This document shows, one piece after another, positions 33,038 to 44,003 of a DNA stretch of 64,000 nucleotides. Within the stretch, counting starts at the first letter, position 1, and the number at the start of each line of letters is the position of its first letter. The notes beneath the pieces were generated by a model. That model saw only the letters and a program-made list of their open reading frames with translations. It was not told where the DNA came from and did not search any database. Source of the stretch: Zygnema cylindricum (Eukaryota; Streptophyta; Zygnematophyceae; Zygnematales; Zygnemataceae); assembly GCA_037447655.1 (NCBI GenBank), contig JBBHKE010000083.1:62001-126000 (forward strand), in the 5' to 3' direction. The translations under genes and the position numbers were made by a program.

Positions 33038-34546
33038 GGGTGACGTTCCATCAAGCGAAAAGTGGCGTAGTTTACAAATATACGCGACTCTTCATACCAA
33101 ATCGTACCGCCTATTTTGTTTTTATACGAAAAACAACATTAGAAAGAATCTTGCCGATACTCTCCGTAGGTCTTGGAGGTAATACTGGACGTCGGATGTT
33201 CATCTGCGAGGAGTTCGCTTCATTTTTCTCTATAACTGTCAACCCACCTCGAGGAACCCACCTCGAGGAGGTGGGTTGGCAGATACATAAAAAATAAATT
33301 CATGACACGTTGGACGATTAAGCTACGTGTCAGGATCGAAAACCAACGAAAAACCTTAAGATTTGTACATGACACGCGCTTTCCAAATTAAAACCGAAAA
33401 TAAAAACGAAATTTCGTAACATTCCTTCGTCACGCTATTTTCGGTTCATCCGTTATGTTGGAAAACAAAAACCCTAAAAAATGAGCTGGCGTACACACTG
33501 GCGTCTGCAAAAAGTAAAGTATAAAAGTTTTGTCGTATGATGATTTCGTACGCAGGTACATGGTACGCAAAAGAAGATTTGAAGTTAAGTTTGTCGGTGC
33601 TAGAAAATCTGAAAGATATTCACTATCGGATCATAACTTCCGTGGCGCCAGTCAATTTAGAACACGTGGTTTACAGAGTCTACGTCATGGAACATCGACT
33701 CAAGGTGAAGTTCCATCATACGTTTCTCTAATCGTACGGCCAACTCTACAGATCGAGTCGATTCAGTCGATGTTCCATCACGTAGACTCTCTAAACCACG
33801 TGTTCTAAATTGACTGGCACCACGCAAGCTACGATCCGATAGTGAATATCTTTCAGATTATCTAGCACCGACAAACTTAACTTCAAATCTTCACTTACGT
33901 ACCATGTACCTGCGTACGAAGTAATCATATGCCAAAACTTTTATACTTTTTTGCATACGTCAGTCTTTACGCCAGTTTATTTTTTAGGGTTTCTATATTC
34001 GAATATAACGAAAAACCTTGAGAAAAAATAGTGTGATGAACAAAAGTTACCGAAATTAGCGTGACGAAGGAATGTAACGAAATTTCGTTTTTATTTTCGG
34101 TTGTAGTTTAGAAAGCGCGTGTCATGTGCAAATCTTAAAATTTTTCATTGGTTTTCCATGATGACACGTAGCTTAATCGTTCAGCGAGTCACGATTTTTT
34201 TTTCCTGTATCTGCCAACCCACCTCTTCGAGGTGGGTTCCTCTGCCAACCCACCTCTTCGAGGTGGGTTCCTCTGCCAACCCACCTCTTCGAGGTGGGTT
34301 CCTTTGCCAACCCACCTCTTCGAGGTGGGTTCCTCGAAGTAGGTTGACAGTTACAGAGAAAAATGAAGCGAACTCCTCGCAGATAAATATCGGACGGCCA
34401 GTATTACCTCCAAGACCTTTAGAGAGTAACGACAAGATTTTCTGTATGTTGGTTTTCGTATAAAAAAAAATAGGCGGTACAATTTGGTACGGAGAGTCGC
34501 GGATTTCTGTAAACTACGCCACTTTTCGCTTGATGGAACGTCACCC
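33038..34546. mobile_element. 1.5-kb fold-back element H7 (TIR GGGTGACGTTCCATCAAGCG)
   Basis: Left GGGTGACGTTCCATCAAGCG and right its inverse complement. The arms run inward for several hundred bp each (AGTGGCGTAGTTTAC, ACCGCCTA, CGGATG, CACCTCGAGG hairpins, CGTGACGAAGGAATG, TGCGTACG) to a centre near 33700-33780. Flanks TGA and TAA, a possible mutated 3-bp duplication. A left-end-like fragment (GGGTGAAGTTCCATCATACG) directly precedes it at 32976-33037. Diverged fragments of the same family occur at 55310-55608 and 58150-58345. No transposase. Confidence 0.75.
34208..34340. repeat. Four tandem 31-bp hairpin units in H7
   Basis: Each unit contains AACCCACCTC, a TT spacer and the complement GAGGTGGGTT, so each can fold into a 10-bp stem. 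Four near-identical units lie in the right arm. The mirrored site in the left arm (33240-33282) has only a compound copy, so the array expanded after the palindrome formed. Confidence 0.88.
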
Positions 34547-34555
34547 TAATATTCA

Positions 34556-34860
34556 ATTTAATGATAACTATTTTTTTTCGAAAAGGAAGTTGAATTGCCG
34601 AACAAGTTTTGAGCTTTCCATAGTTTTGAAGTTCGCTTAGCTTGAACGTAGCCCCCTTCCGATCAAGTTTCGATGCACTACTCGTGGCTATGGGTTCCAT
34701 TCCCCCACATAATTCTTAGATCCAAAGATGCTTATCTAGTTATGCCGGCTCCAAGTTGATACAGACCCAAATGACTCACACCTAAACAGTCAGAACCCCA
34801 ATACAGCTTCACCCTCGTGAAAGAAGAATTTATGTGTGCTTTTCTCTCTTCTCCATTCTA
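34556..34860 (-). mobile_element. Copia family-V 5' LTR end and start of its gag (remnant)
   Basis: 34683-34860 matches 50548-50720 (GGTTCCATTCCCCCACATAA, CTCCAAGTTGATAC, ACCCCAATACAGCTTCACCC), the LTR end and gag ATG of a minus-strand copia family. The adjoining 34556-34680 does not align with the other copy. Confidence 0.45.
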
Positions 34861-34929
34861 CCAATGTGAAGAAGCTCCAAAATATCTTCATCCTCTTTCT
34901 CTTCTTCCCATTCTTCCTCCTCATTCACA

Positions 34930-35337
34930 TTCTAACTTCTAATTTCTTCTAAACAAGGACACCCTTCCATATAGTGACCCAGTTCCCTACAAAAGAAGCA
35001 AACCCCTTTTTTCAAAGCTCCCCTTTCTTTTCCTCTCCCTCTCTTTCCACCAAAGTTCCAATAAGGTTTACCTTTGTCTTTCTTCCTCTAATCACGCTTC
35101 CTCGAGTCACCACCTACTGTGAATGCATTCACCCTGTAAACTCCCCTACGAAGCTCCCAAGTGCTTTCCCTCACAAGAATCATCCCTATGATAATGCTCC
35201 AAGTCCACGAGAAGCCATCCATTTCCTGCCTACAGTTAATAATGTTTTCGTACTCATATGGGAGAGTCATGATTAGTGTGTTAATCTTTCTCTCCTCTGA
35301 TTCTACATATCCTGCACTAGCAAGCTCAACATATAAC
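34930..35337 (-). pseudogene. Copia gag fragment (downstream half) interrupted by element E2
   Basis: On the minus strand 35337-35230 reads LYVELASAGYVE and NTLIMTLPYEYENII, aligned with the gag of the other copies here (CLYMEMERVGW..NTLIMKLPNEYENIV). Further down the remains of a zinc knuckle (ELGHYMEGCP) are visible near 34960-35000. The matching upstream half of this gag is at 43633-43750, on the other side of E2, so E2 inserted into it. Confidence 0.6.
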
Positions 35338-35514
35338 TGCAATTCTGTGTCCTCTATTGGACTACAGAATTCAAGAAGCCTCTAGATAGTTATTAAGTAA
35401 CCCACTTCCAATGGCAACCACTGCTACCCAAATAGACAAGCAAACAATCTTATTGCACCTTTGTGTAGCTTGACCCCCTTGAGTCCGTAGGTAAAAGAAT
35501 CTCTGAAAACGCCT

Positions 35515-36515
35515 TGTTGATTTGGAAACCTTGAGTCCTCTCTATATCTTACTGCTATGCTGCCATGCTGCGCTAAGTTTGACATCGCAGCTAGAAACCT
35601 TGAGCACTCTACTCTTGTTGTTGTGGTGCTATGCTGCTCTGATCTGACATCGCAGCTACGCTGCTCTAATATCACAGCTGCGCTGACAGATCATAGCAGT
35701 CATAGCAGTCGTAGCAGCGTCATAGCAGCTAAAGCAATGTGCGCAAGAAAGGTGTTCTGAATATGAGTCGGTTTGTGTGAAGATAAATTGAGGAGGACAT
35801 GATTTAGTGAGTATGTAACTCGAAAGTGAGTACACAGATTCGGTGCACTTCAGGCACACGTGTCGGTCCGTGAGAAAGTCAAGTTTGGTTGTTCTAGAAG
35901 AAAAGGTACAGTTTCATTTGAGGACCTAAGATACACGTGGAGATTCATCTTCAGTGATGAAAGAATACGTGGAAAGCGGACGGAGCCCGCCGTCATTTTT
36001 GGAAGAGAAGTATTGACTGTACCGTCATTTCAGCGTACGAACTTTAAGCGCGTACTATTTCATTTCTAGCGGCTATCTGATTGGTGTAAATAATTATGTG
36101 CATTCGACGGTGGGATTTTGTTAATGAAGAGTAGTGTACCAATTGACCACGCTAGTTGTAGTACTGTGTGATCAACTGTAGGCTCAATTGTATATATAGG
36201 ACTTAGATTAATTTATAAAAAGTAGGATTGTTGTGTAGGAAAACTGCGAAGCAGTTTTTGGGTGTGTTTGAATTATATGATCATAGTGATATTTTGGCAT
36301 AACTTTGTGAAATTCTGCATATGGTTTCTTTGGTGTATAGTCTAAATTGTGGCAAATTTGCAGACCTAGGGTGTGTCTGATTTGCTTGGGGCTTCATTGT
36401 GAAGTTGGTTGTTTGTAGGATTTCGTGAGAGTTTCCTCTTTGCACAATTGATTATCACGGCAACTGCCGGTGCTTCTTCATCTTCTTCAGTGGCACCAGC
36501 TATCTCAAATCAACA
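35515..36515 (+). mobile_element. Solo LTR, copia family IV
   Basis: TGTTGATTTGGAAACCTTGA to CTATCTCAAATCAACA aligns end to end with the LTR at 62611-63392. The flanks CGCCT and TGCCC fit a CGCCC target (seen undisturbed in sister LTRs) with one mutation on each side. It is 219 bp longer than its sister, partly because of an AGCAG/GCAGC-rich insertion at about 35560-35750. Its last 60 bp include the start of gag. Confidence 0.72.
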
Positions 36516-37063
36516 TGCCCAACCAGGCGATAAGTGATGAGCCGGCAAAAAATGCCAATTTTATACAAAGCTCTCTTAAAGAGAGGTGATTGCCTACCAA
36601 ATTTCATAAGTCATAAATCCCTCTCACAGCCCCTATCTCCTGAAGTACGAACCAATCATATGATTGGAAAGTACATAAAAATACTACGGCAGATATCATT
36701 TTTGTACGGCATGTGTATGACAAAGCCACTGAGTGGACGCGTGTCACTTTTCAACTCGTGCGTACATTCATTGGAATTCCCGCGACCGAATACCAACCTT
36801 CGACGCGGCGCCAAGTCATGCCACGTCCATAAAAACCAAAGTGACCATTCCGAGATCTCGGCGATGATAAGTGCTGTCGGATTAAATCCGATATTAAATG
36901 TCGACCGTCGAAACAAATGCCCGATTTATTTGTTTGTGCGAAATGATTTCCGCACATAACTTTAACAAGTTATATGTTCCTTCGTTCAAATTCCAGTTAA
37001 TTGATTTTACTACCATAGAAAAGTTTAAATACATATCGAACCCTATATCTCGTAACGAACTTC

Positions 37064-37136
37064 TACGACAGACTGGTTAGAGCCAACGGCTACGTCGCTC
37101 TTTGCCGGTCGTAGGTTCGAGTCCCGCTGAACTCAA
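37064..37136 (+). other. tRNA-like module, antisense in family-I LTR
   Basis: GACTGGTTAGAGCC resembles the D-arm/A box and GGTTCGAGTCC (37114-37124) is an exact B box. The cloverleaf is incomplete, so this is not a working tRNA gene. It lies on the strand opposite to the retroelement. Confidence 0.6.
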
Positions 37137-37347
37137 CCTTTTGTTGAGAGTGACTTAAGTCACTCTTTAGTCATGCATGCTGAGCTACGACAACCATGGC
37201 TCAACCACCCTCTCTATCCCTGTGTGACTACAACATGTATGGAGGGTAGAGAGAGGAGGTGGAGGAAGGTTGTCCGCTTTTTTTTTTCCTTTTTGTACTG
37301 AACTATTTAGACCTAGAAAATACCACATAAATCTAATAATTTCAAAA

Positions 37348-37980
37348 CTCCTTTATTTTCCAGTCCAATTTTAACTTCAGTTTTAACCCACACTTTTCTC
37401 TGCATTATTTTAACTTGGGAGAAGGCACTGGTTTTGTCATCATGTTAGCCACCATTTCCTCATCAGATCTATATATAAGATTCACAATCTTATTCTCAAC
37501 TTTTTCTCTTACAAAACTCAATCTTATGTCCATATATTTAGCATTAAAATGATGTTTTGGAGTAGCTGCAATTGCAATGGCAGCTTGATTATCACAAAAC
37601 ACTTCATGCACTCCCTCCTTCATATACCCCAGTACTTGCAACAAGGACTTGACCCACATCAACTCCTTCACAGCAGAACAAGAGGCCATGTACTCATCCT
37701 CCATAGTAGACTGAGCAACCACTTTTTGTTACTTATTGCTCCAATTGCAAACACCTTCCCCAACATAAAACACATACCCATAAGTGTTTATTCTCATAGG
37801 TGCGTCCCCATAACTGGCATCACTCCAAGTAGTTGTCAGGGTGCTCCCCTCCCAAATGCAACCATAACTCTCTAGTTCCCACCAGATATCTCATGACTCT
37901 CTTGGCTGCCTCCCAGTCTCTCTTCCTAGGATCATTAAATCTCTTACTGAGTACTCCAACTGCTGTCGCTAAGTCCAGCT
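37348..37980 (-). pseudogene. E2 copia RNase H domain
   Basis: Minus-strand reading has VAQSTMEDEYMASCSAVKEL, the DNQAAI catalytic-loop segment and HFNAKYMDIRLSFVREKVEN, the usual end of copia RNase H. The part upstream of 37722 is frameshifted. The polypurine tract is AAATAAAGGAG just before the LTR. Confidence 0.78.
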
Positions 37981-39100
37981 TCGTAAAGTTCATAAAATAG
38001 ATTAAACTTCATACGACCCGTCTATAAGGAATAAACTTCATTAACTCTCTCTCATCTGGACTCATCTGATCATCTAAGATCATCACTCCTCTTTCTACAC
38101 TCCCATCACTTATATTTTTGAAGTCCATAGAAGTGGTACAACTGTTACCATTTTCCATCTGGAATTTCTCAAGCATATTACCTATTGCTTCATTCTGAGT
38201 AAGTCTGATAAACTTCTTTGCCCTATCTCTCTCCATTTGAATCCCCAAAATATATCTTGCATCCTCTAAATCCTTAATATCAAATCTGCTTCTAAGATCT
38301 TTCTTTAACTTATTGTTTTTTTTCAAAGATTTACTCAACACAAGCAAATCATCCACATAAATTGCAATAAAAATGACACCATTCTCATCTTCAAACATAT
38401 AGATAGAATGGTCAGAGCTGATTCTGATATAGCCCAGACTGGTGAGAAACTCATCTAGTTTCTTATTCCACTGTCGGGGAGCCTACTTCCGTCCATACAA
38501 GGACTTTATGAGCTTGCAGACTTTGCTCTCTTCTCCTTCCTCCACGAACCCCTCGGGTTGCCTTATGAAAATTTCTTCCTCAAACTCACCATTAAAAAAA
38601 GCGGTCTTAATGTCCTTCTGGTTTATTTCCATGTCTTCTGCTGCTACCAAATTGAGGAGAGTCCTTACTGATGGGAACTGATCAACTGGAGCAAAGGTCT
38701 CCTCATAGTCAATCCCCTCCTTTTGGGTAAACCCCTTCGCTACCAATCGAGCCTTATATCTCTCAATGGTATTATTTGGGTTCAGTTTTAGTTTAAATAC
38801 CCATTTACACCCAATAGGTTTTTTTGTCTTGAGGACAATCCGCTAGTTCCCAAGTATTTGCTTCCATGATGGAGGCCATCTAATCATATATGGCTCTAAT
38901 CCATCTTTCTTTCTCTGGATAATTCACTGCCTCCGAGTAAGACCGAGGCTCATCTGGGTGAGATAACTTAGTTACCTTATGAGCGGCCTATTTTTCTTGT
39001 ATCCTTTTGCTGCTCCTTCTCCATTTGTTAAACTCCGAAGCTGGAATGGGTGGATGTCTTAAATTTCTCCTCACTATCCATGGAAGCCGGTTCTTGTCCC
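37981..39100 (-). pseudogene. E2 copia reverse transcriptase
   Basis: The RVT_2 domain runs from about 38850 down to 38009: LVAKGFTQKEGIDYEETFAP, DIKTAFFNGEFEEEIFIRQP, then SLYGRK, a stop, APRQWNKKLDEF, FIAIYVDDLLVLSKSL (active-site YVDD) and EARYILGIQMERDRAK-like sequence. One in-frame stop and at least one frameshift inactivate it. Confidence 0.82.
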
Positions 39101-40193
39101 ACTTCTTCTATCTCCTTGAAGTCCTTAAGAGTATGTGAGGTCTCCGGTGAGTCTTCTTATCTCGGATCCCCCCTGAGTGTGTAATCACGGTTTCACTCAT
39201 GTCCTTTTCGGGAATGACTGAGTTCTCCTCATTTTCGGACTTAAATCTGATTCTTATCTTCTTTGTATATTTGAAAGGGTCAAATGACTTCCCTTCATCC
39301 ATCACAACTAGGTGTTGGACCAGAATGATATCTTTCTTTGCTAAGTCATACACTCTATACCCGTTAACATCCTCATCATATCCCACAAAGTGTCCAGGTT
39401 TTCCCTTATCATCTAGTTTATAGTTTTTCCTATCCATGTCAAGACTCTAAACTTGGCTACCAAACACTTTAAGGTGAGAGATATCTGGTTTCCTTCCAAC
39501 CCATCTCTCATAAGGTGTCACTCCCTTTACAGTTGAGGTAAGGAATCTATTTTTAATGTAGTTGGCATAGTTCATTGCCTATGCCGAAAATATCTTTCTT
39601 GTTTTCTTGTCGGCCGACATACTGCATGCATTATCTCCTAGTGTTAAATTCAACCTCTCAGCTTCCCCATTTTGTTCCAGGCTATATGGTACAGTTTTTT
39701 GGTGATGCATTCCCTCATCTCTCAAATATTCCTCAAACTGTTTAGAGGTATACTCGCCCCCATTATCACTCATTATTTTCTTAATGGGGGTTTCATGCAA
39801 CTTCTGACTCCAAGCTTTATATTCTTTGAAGTAAGTTGATGTTTCAAACTTTGTTTTTAAGAAATACATTCCAGAGTATCTAGACCAGTCAACGGTTATT
39901 GTCAACATAAACCACTTTCCTCCAATCGAAGGTATTTTTGCAGGTCCCCAAATATCTGTGTCGACCACATCTAGTACTTTCTCACCTCTATATGTGGCTG
40001 CTGTGGGAAAGGGAAGTCTATGAGCCTTTCCTTGAGCACAGCCACTAGAATCATCGATCATTTTATTATCCCCAAACTGAATGCCTTCTACTACCCCAAG
40101 GTTTTTCATTTCCCTCAACCTATCAAAATGCACATGCCCCAACCACTTATGCCAAATCATCAACTTAGGAACACTAACATAGTAAGCATTCTT
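39101..40193 (-). pseudogene. E2 copia integrase (core and C-terminal part)
   Basis: Downward from 40193: KKNAYYVSVPKLMIWHKWLG (pre-integrase zinc region, one Cys replaced), TDIWGPAKIPS, IMSDNGGEYTSKQFEEYLRD and EQNGEAERLN supply the D,D,E catalytic residues. 39108-39437 holds the C-terminal chromodomain-like linker (GYDEDVNGYRVYDLAKKDII). A frameshift separates the two near 39440-39579. The N-terminal side is broken at 40194-40199 by a solo LTR. Confidence 0.8.
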
Positions 40194-40198
40194 CTTTT

Positions 40199-41199
40199 TG
40201 TTGAAATAAGTAGTTTTTGTATTTTCTAGTTTAAAATAAATTAGCGGAAACATATATAAGAAATGATGGCAGCCTGCCTCCATCTCTTCTCTCTCTCCCC
40301 CATACTTGTTGTAGTCACCGAAGGAGAGAGAGAGCGATGGAGCCATGGCTGCCTTAGCTCCATAGGAAAGACTAAAGAGTGACTTAAGTCACTCTCAACA
40401 AAAGGTTGAGTTTGGCAGGACTCGAACCCCCGACCGGTAGAGCGCGGCGTAGCCGTTAGCTCTAACCAGTCTGTCGTAGAAGTCCGTTAGATGATGTAGG
40501 GTTTCATTTATATATAAACTGTTGTATAGTACCGAAATGATCTAACTGGAATATGAAACGAAACGAACATAGAACTTGTTAAGGTTTAGTGCGAACGTCA
40601 TTTCGCACGAAACAAATGAAACAGACACTTTGAACGGTCGACATTTAATGTCGGATTTAATCCGACGGCGCACGTCGTCGCCGAGATCGCGGAATGGTCA
40701 CTTTGGATTTTATGGACGTGGCATGACGTGGCGCCGCGTGGAAGGATGACATTCGGTCGCGGGAATTCCGGAGGAAATACGGACAAGTGGAAAAATGACA
40801 CGCGTCCACTCAAGAGCCTTGTCGTACACCGGCCGTACAGAAAGTACATCGGCCATAGTACCTTTCTGTACTTTACAGTAATACGATTGGTTCGTACTTT
40901 AGTAGATAGGGGTTGTGAGAGGGATTTAGGACTTAGGAAATATTTGGTAGATAGACACCTCTCTCTAAGAGAGCTTTGTATAAATTGGCATTTTTGCCGG
41001 CTCATAACTTATCGCCTGGTTGGCCGTTTTCAGTGATTCTTTTTGCTACGGACTCAGGGGAGTCTAAGCTACACAAGGATGCAGTCAAATTGTCAGTTTG
41101 CCATCTTGAGCAGAAGTGGTCGTGGCTTAAAGTGGGTTAGTTAAATACTATTTAGAGGCTTCCTGTATTCTGTAGTCCAATGGAGGACACAGAATTGCA
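40199..41199 (+). mobile_element. Solo LTR, copia family I, TSD CTTTT
   Basis: 1001 bp, TGTTGAAATAAG to GACACAGAATTGCA, bounded by CTTTT on both sides (40194-40198, 41200-41204). It sits between the codons for ..NVSNEK and KKNAYY of E2 pol, which are adjacent in element E3. Contains an antisense tRNA-like module and a TATAAA-type site near 40977-40983. Confidence 0.9.
40408..40478 (-). other. tRNA-like module, antisense in solo family-I LTR
   Basis: On the minus strand ACTGGTTAGAGC (A-box side) precedes GGTTCGAGTCC (complement of 40418-40428). About 210 bp from the LTR start. Confidence 0.6.
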
Positions 41200-41204
41200 C
41201 TTTT

Positions 41205-41620
41205 CATTACTCACGTTAAGCCAGCACATTCTTTGGCTACCCTTATCTGCCGTGAAGTAAACGTCATCCCCATACTTAGATGTAAAGACTCCCTATTTAG
41301 TGAAGGTATCAAACTCCTTGTCATCTAACACAGACGTAGAGACAAGATTTTTACTCAGCTGAGGAATGTAGAGTACATCTGAATATCTAAGTATAGAAGT
41401 CTTACCCTCCATTAAGACTTTTAGATCTACTGACCCGACTAGATCTGTAGTAACCACTCTCCCATCCCCATACTCTATCTCTAGAGTAGGAATCTTTCTT
41501 AGCTTAGTGTAGAGTTTCATGTCATGGCACATATGCATGGATGCACATGAGTCAATGATCCACCCTTCTTGTGGCGCTTCCCGAATTGCTCTAAGGGCAC
41601 ACTTTTGTCTCCGATGGAGA
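41205..41620 (-). pseudogene. E2 copia protease
   Basis: Minus reading RRQKCALRAIREAPQEGW then IIDSCASMHMC, where the aspartic protease motif DSGAS has become DSCAS. It continues VGSVDLKVL and YIPQLSKNLVSTSVL, the usual pre-integrase linker. The 5' boundary is a rearrangement breakpoint near 41620. Confidence 0.75.
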
Positions 41621-41623
41621 GGA

Positions 41624-41940
41624 GGAAAGAGCATTCAAGCTCTAGCAGCAGGAGGGGACCGATGGGGGACGGACCCGAAGAAACCGTACAAAAGGGAAAG
41701 AGATCACTCTGGAGGACCGAGGCCCCTAAAGGGCCTTTGTCATTTTTGCAAGAAGCCGAGACACTTCATAACAGATTGTGTCAAGCTGTCGCAGCTAAGG
41801 CTCTAAGAAAACCGTGGAGCGAGTTCTTCCGGAGGGAAGAAAAAGGTACTTGTGGTCACAAAAGTGAAAGGAGAAACCGAGGATGAGTCCGAGGAGGAGG
41901 ATAGGGAGCTTCTTCTTGACGAGAGTCTGGAGGAGAAGTA
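41624..41940 (+). pseudogene. Inverted gag-protease junction segment of E2 (zinc knuckle)
   Basis: On the + strand, opposite to the rest of E2, this piece aligns with 45540-45850 of E3. It has LCHFCKKPRHFITDC (CCHC zinc knuckle) and then EDESEEEDRELL-like acidic sequence. Both flanks are minus-strand gag and protease, so this is an internal inversion. Confidence 0.78.
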
Positions 41941-41959
41941 TTATCCGGACCAGTGTGTT

Positions 41960-42654
41960 CCATTTCCATGAACTATCAGACATTACCTATACTCAGTACA
42001 CTATGTTCTCGTACTCATTTGGTAGCTTCATGATAAGAGTGTTAACTTTCATTTTCATTATACCTGTCCACCCGACTCTTTCCATCTCCATATACAAACA
42101 AGAAAGATCATTACAGTAATCTAACATCTTTCCTCCTTTGTAATTGTAACTCACTAGCTTTTGCTCAGCCAACTGGAGCTCTTGAATAGTTCTAGCTCTA
42201 TAGTTCTCCACAAAACTCACCCACAACTCCTCGGCCTTGTCAATGTGAAGATGAGGGGTGGCGAAAGCTTGAGTGAGGTGCCTTAGAATGAAGTTCTTGG
42301 CAGCCATGTTTACATCCTTCCACATTTGAGTATTGTTCTCCGCGGTCTTTACTGTCGTCGCTCCCGGTACTGTGGCAATAGGAGTGAGGGGTGTCTCTTT
42401 CCCTTTCCTTTTTTCGGACACATTGCTGTCCCCATCATCTGCCTTCTCCGCTGAGGCAGCCGTTGCTGCAAAAAACCTTACTTCTCCAAATCTTGGTGAA
42501 GTTTACGAAGGTGGACATTTCACTTGTCCATTGACAATACTTCAGTATCATTTTTTGCACAAATCTCCCATCATCATGGCTTCCCAATTGATGAACCTAG
42601 ATCCATTGAAGGTGGGCACCGTAGAGGGTGGCCCCATAACCTGCAATTCTGTGT
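41960..42654 (-). pseudogene. E2 copia gag
   Basis: The reading frame begins at an ATG inside the LTR end (42652-42654) and passes through the primer site (MEDTELQVMGPPS). 41993-42421 keeps NFILRHLTQAFATPHLHIDK, NYRARTIQELQLAEQKLVSY and NTLIMKLPNEYENIVY, typical UBN2 gag. Stops lie in the N-terminal third. Confidence 0.75.
42627..42641 (-). other. E2 primer-binding site, half-tRNA type
   Basis: On the minus strand GGTTATGGGGCCACC follows the LTR end ..ATTGCA without a gap. It matches 14 of 15 bases complementary to the anticodon stem and loop of plant initiator tRNA-Met. Confidence 0.75.
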
Positions 42655-43632
42655 CCTCCATTGGACCACAGAATTCATAAAGCCTCTAGATAGTTATTAA
42701 CTAACCCACTTCCAATTGCAACCAGTGCTACCCAAGCAAACAAGCACACAATCTGACTACACGCTTGTGCAATCTAGACTCCCCTGAGTCTGTAGGAAAA
42801 AAAATCACTGAAAACGCCCAACAAGGCGATAAGTTATAAGCTGACAAATATGCCAATTTTATACAAAACTCTCTTAGAGAAAGGTGACTGCCTACCAAAT
42901 TTCCTAAGTCCTAAACCCCACTCACAGCCCGTATCTACTGAAATACGAACCAATCATATAATTGTAAAGTACAGAAAGGTACTACTACTGATGTCATTTC
43001 TGTATGGCCTGTGTACGACAAGGCCGCTGAGTGGACACGTGTCACTTTTCAACTCGTCCGTATTTTCTTTGGAATTCCCGCTACCGAATGTCATCATTCC
43101 ATACGACACCAAGTCATGCCACGTCCATAAAAGCCAAAGTGACCATTCCGCGATCTCAGAGATTATATGTGCCGTCGGATTAAATCCGACATTAAATGTC
43201 GACCGTCGAAACAAATGTCTGATTCATTTGTTTCGTGCGAAATGACGTCCGCACTAAACTTTAACAAGTTCTATGTTTCTTCGTTCAAATTCCAGTTAAT
43301 TGATTTCAGTACCATATAATAGTTTAAATACACATCGAACCTTATATCTTCTAACAAACTTCTACGAGAGACTAGTTAGAGCTAACTGCTATGCCGCCCT
43401 CTGCCGGTCGGAGGTTTGAGTCATGCTGGACTCAACCTTTTGTTGAGAGTGACTTAAGTCACTCTTTAGTCCTGCCAGGTGAGCTAGGACACCCTCTCTA
43501 TCCCTCATTGACTACAACAAGTCTGGTGGGGAGAGAGAGGAGGTGGAGGCAAGCTGTCCGCCTTTTTCTTTTCCTTTTTGTACTGAACTATTTAGACCTA
43601 GAAAATACCACATAAATCTAATAATTTCAACG
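42642..43632 (-). mobile_element. 5' LTR of copia element E2 (family I)
   Basis: Reads minus from about 43632 (CGTTGAAATTATTAGATTTA, first base mutated from TG) to 42642 (GGACACAGAATTGCA), about 991 bp. Flanked outside by the upstream half of another copia gag. Confidence 0.8.
43368..43440 (+). other. tRNA-like module, antisense in E2 5' LTR
   Basis: ACTAGTTAGAGC then GGTTTGAGTCA, a degenerate B box, at the same LTR position as the other copies. Confidence 0.5.
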
Positions 43633-43789
43633 GCAGCAATATCATTGCAAAACTCTATCATGCTACCGCCTTTATAAATATAGGCATCTTTTTCCTGTTT
43701 TACTAATTGTTGCCTTTGTATTGTCTCACTGTTATAATTTTGCATTTGTGTTTCCCAACTTTTTGAAGACTTGGTTAGGTTTAAATGAG
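43633..43789 (-). pseudogene. Copia gag fragment (upstream half) interrupted by E2
   Basis: Minus reading QRQQLVKQEKDAYIYKGGSM then IEFCND aligns with AEQKLVSYNYKGGKMLDYCND of the other gags. It continues on the far side of E2 at 35337. Confidence 0.6.
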
Positions 43790-44003
43790 TGATAGCTTAT
43801 TAGATTTTTGTGGTATTTTCTAGTTATAAATAGTTCAGTACAAAAAAGAAAAGAAAAAGGCGGACAACCTTCCTCCACCATCTTCTCTCTACCCTCCATA
43901 CATGTTGTAGTCACACAGGGATAGAGAGGGTGGTTGAGCCATGGTTGTCCTAGCTCAGCAGGCATGACTAAAGAGTGACTTAAGTCACTCTCAACAAAAG
44001 GTT

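Larger units (their letters stand above)
35338..37347 (-). mobile_element. 3' LTR of copia element E2 (family I), split by a solo LTR
   Basis: Reading minus, the LTR starts near 37347 (TTTTGAAATTATTAGATTTA) and ends at 35338 (GACACAGAATTGCA). Removing the inserted family-IV LTR (35515-36515 plus 5 bp) leaves about 1004 bp, the same length as the other family-I LTRs. It holds an antisense tRNA-like module and the CTCTCTTAAAGAGAG-like hairpin near the presumed promoter. Confidence 0.78.

Noticed and set aside
36656-36916. Repeated frame starting MFRRSTFN in LTRs (36656, 42954, 44223, 49560)
   Set aside because: The frame recurs in every family-I LTR and is conserved only because the LTRs are related. 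No known domain, and it diverges with stops in the solo LTR.
37064-37136. Annotation of the LTR tRNA-like modules as real tRNA genes
   Set aside because: A and B boxes are present but acceptor, anticodon and T stems do not pair fully, and the modules move with LTRs. Kept as tRNA-like only.
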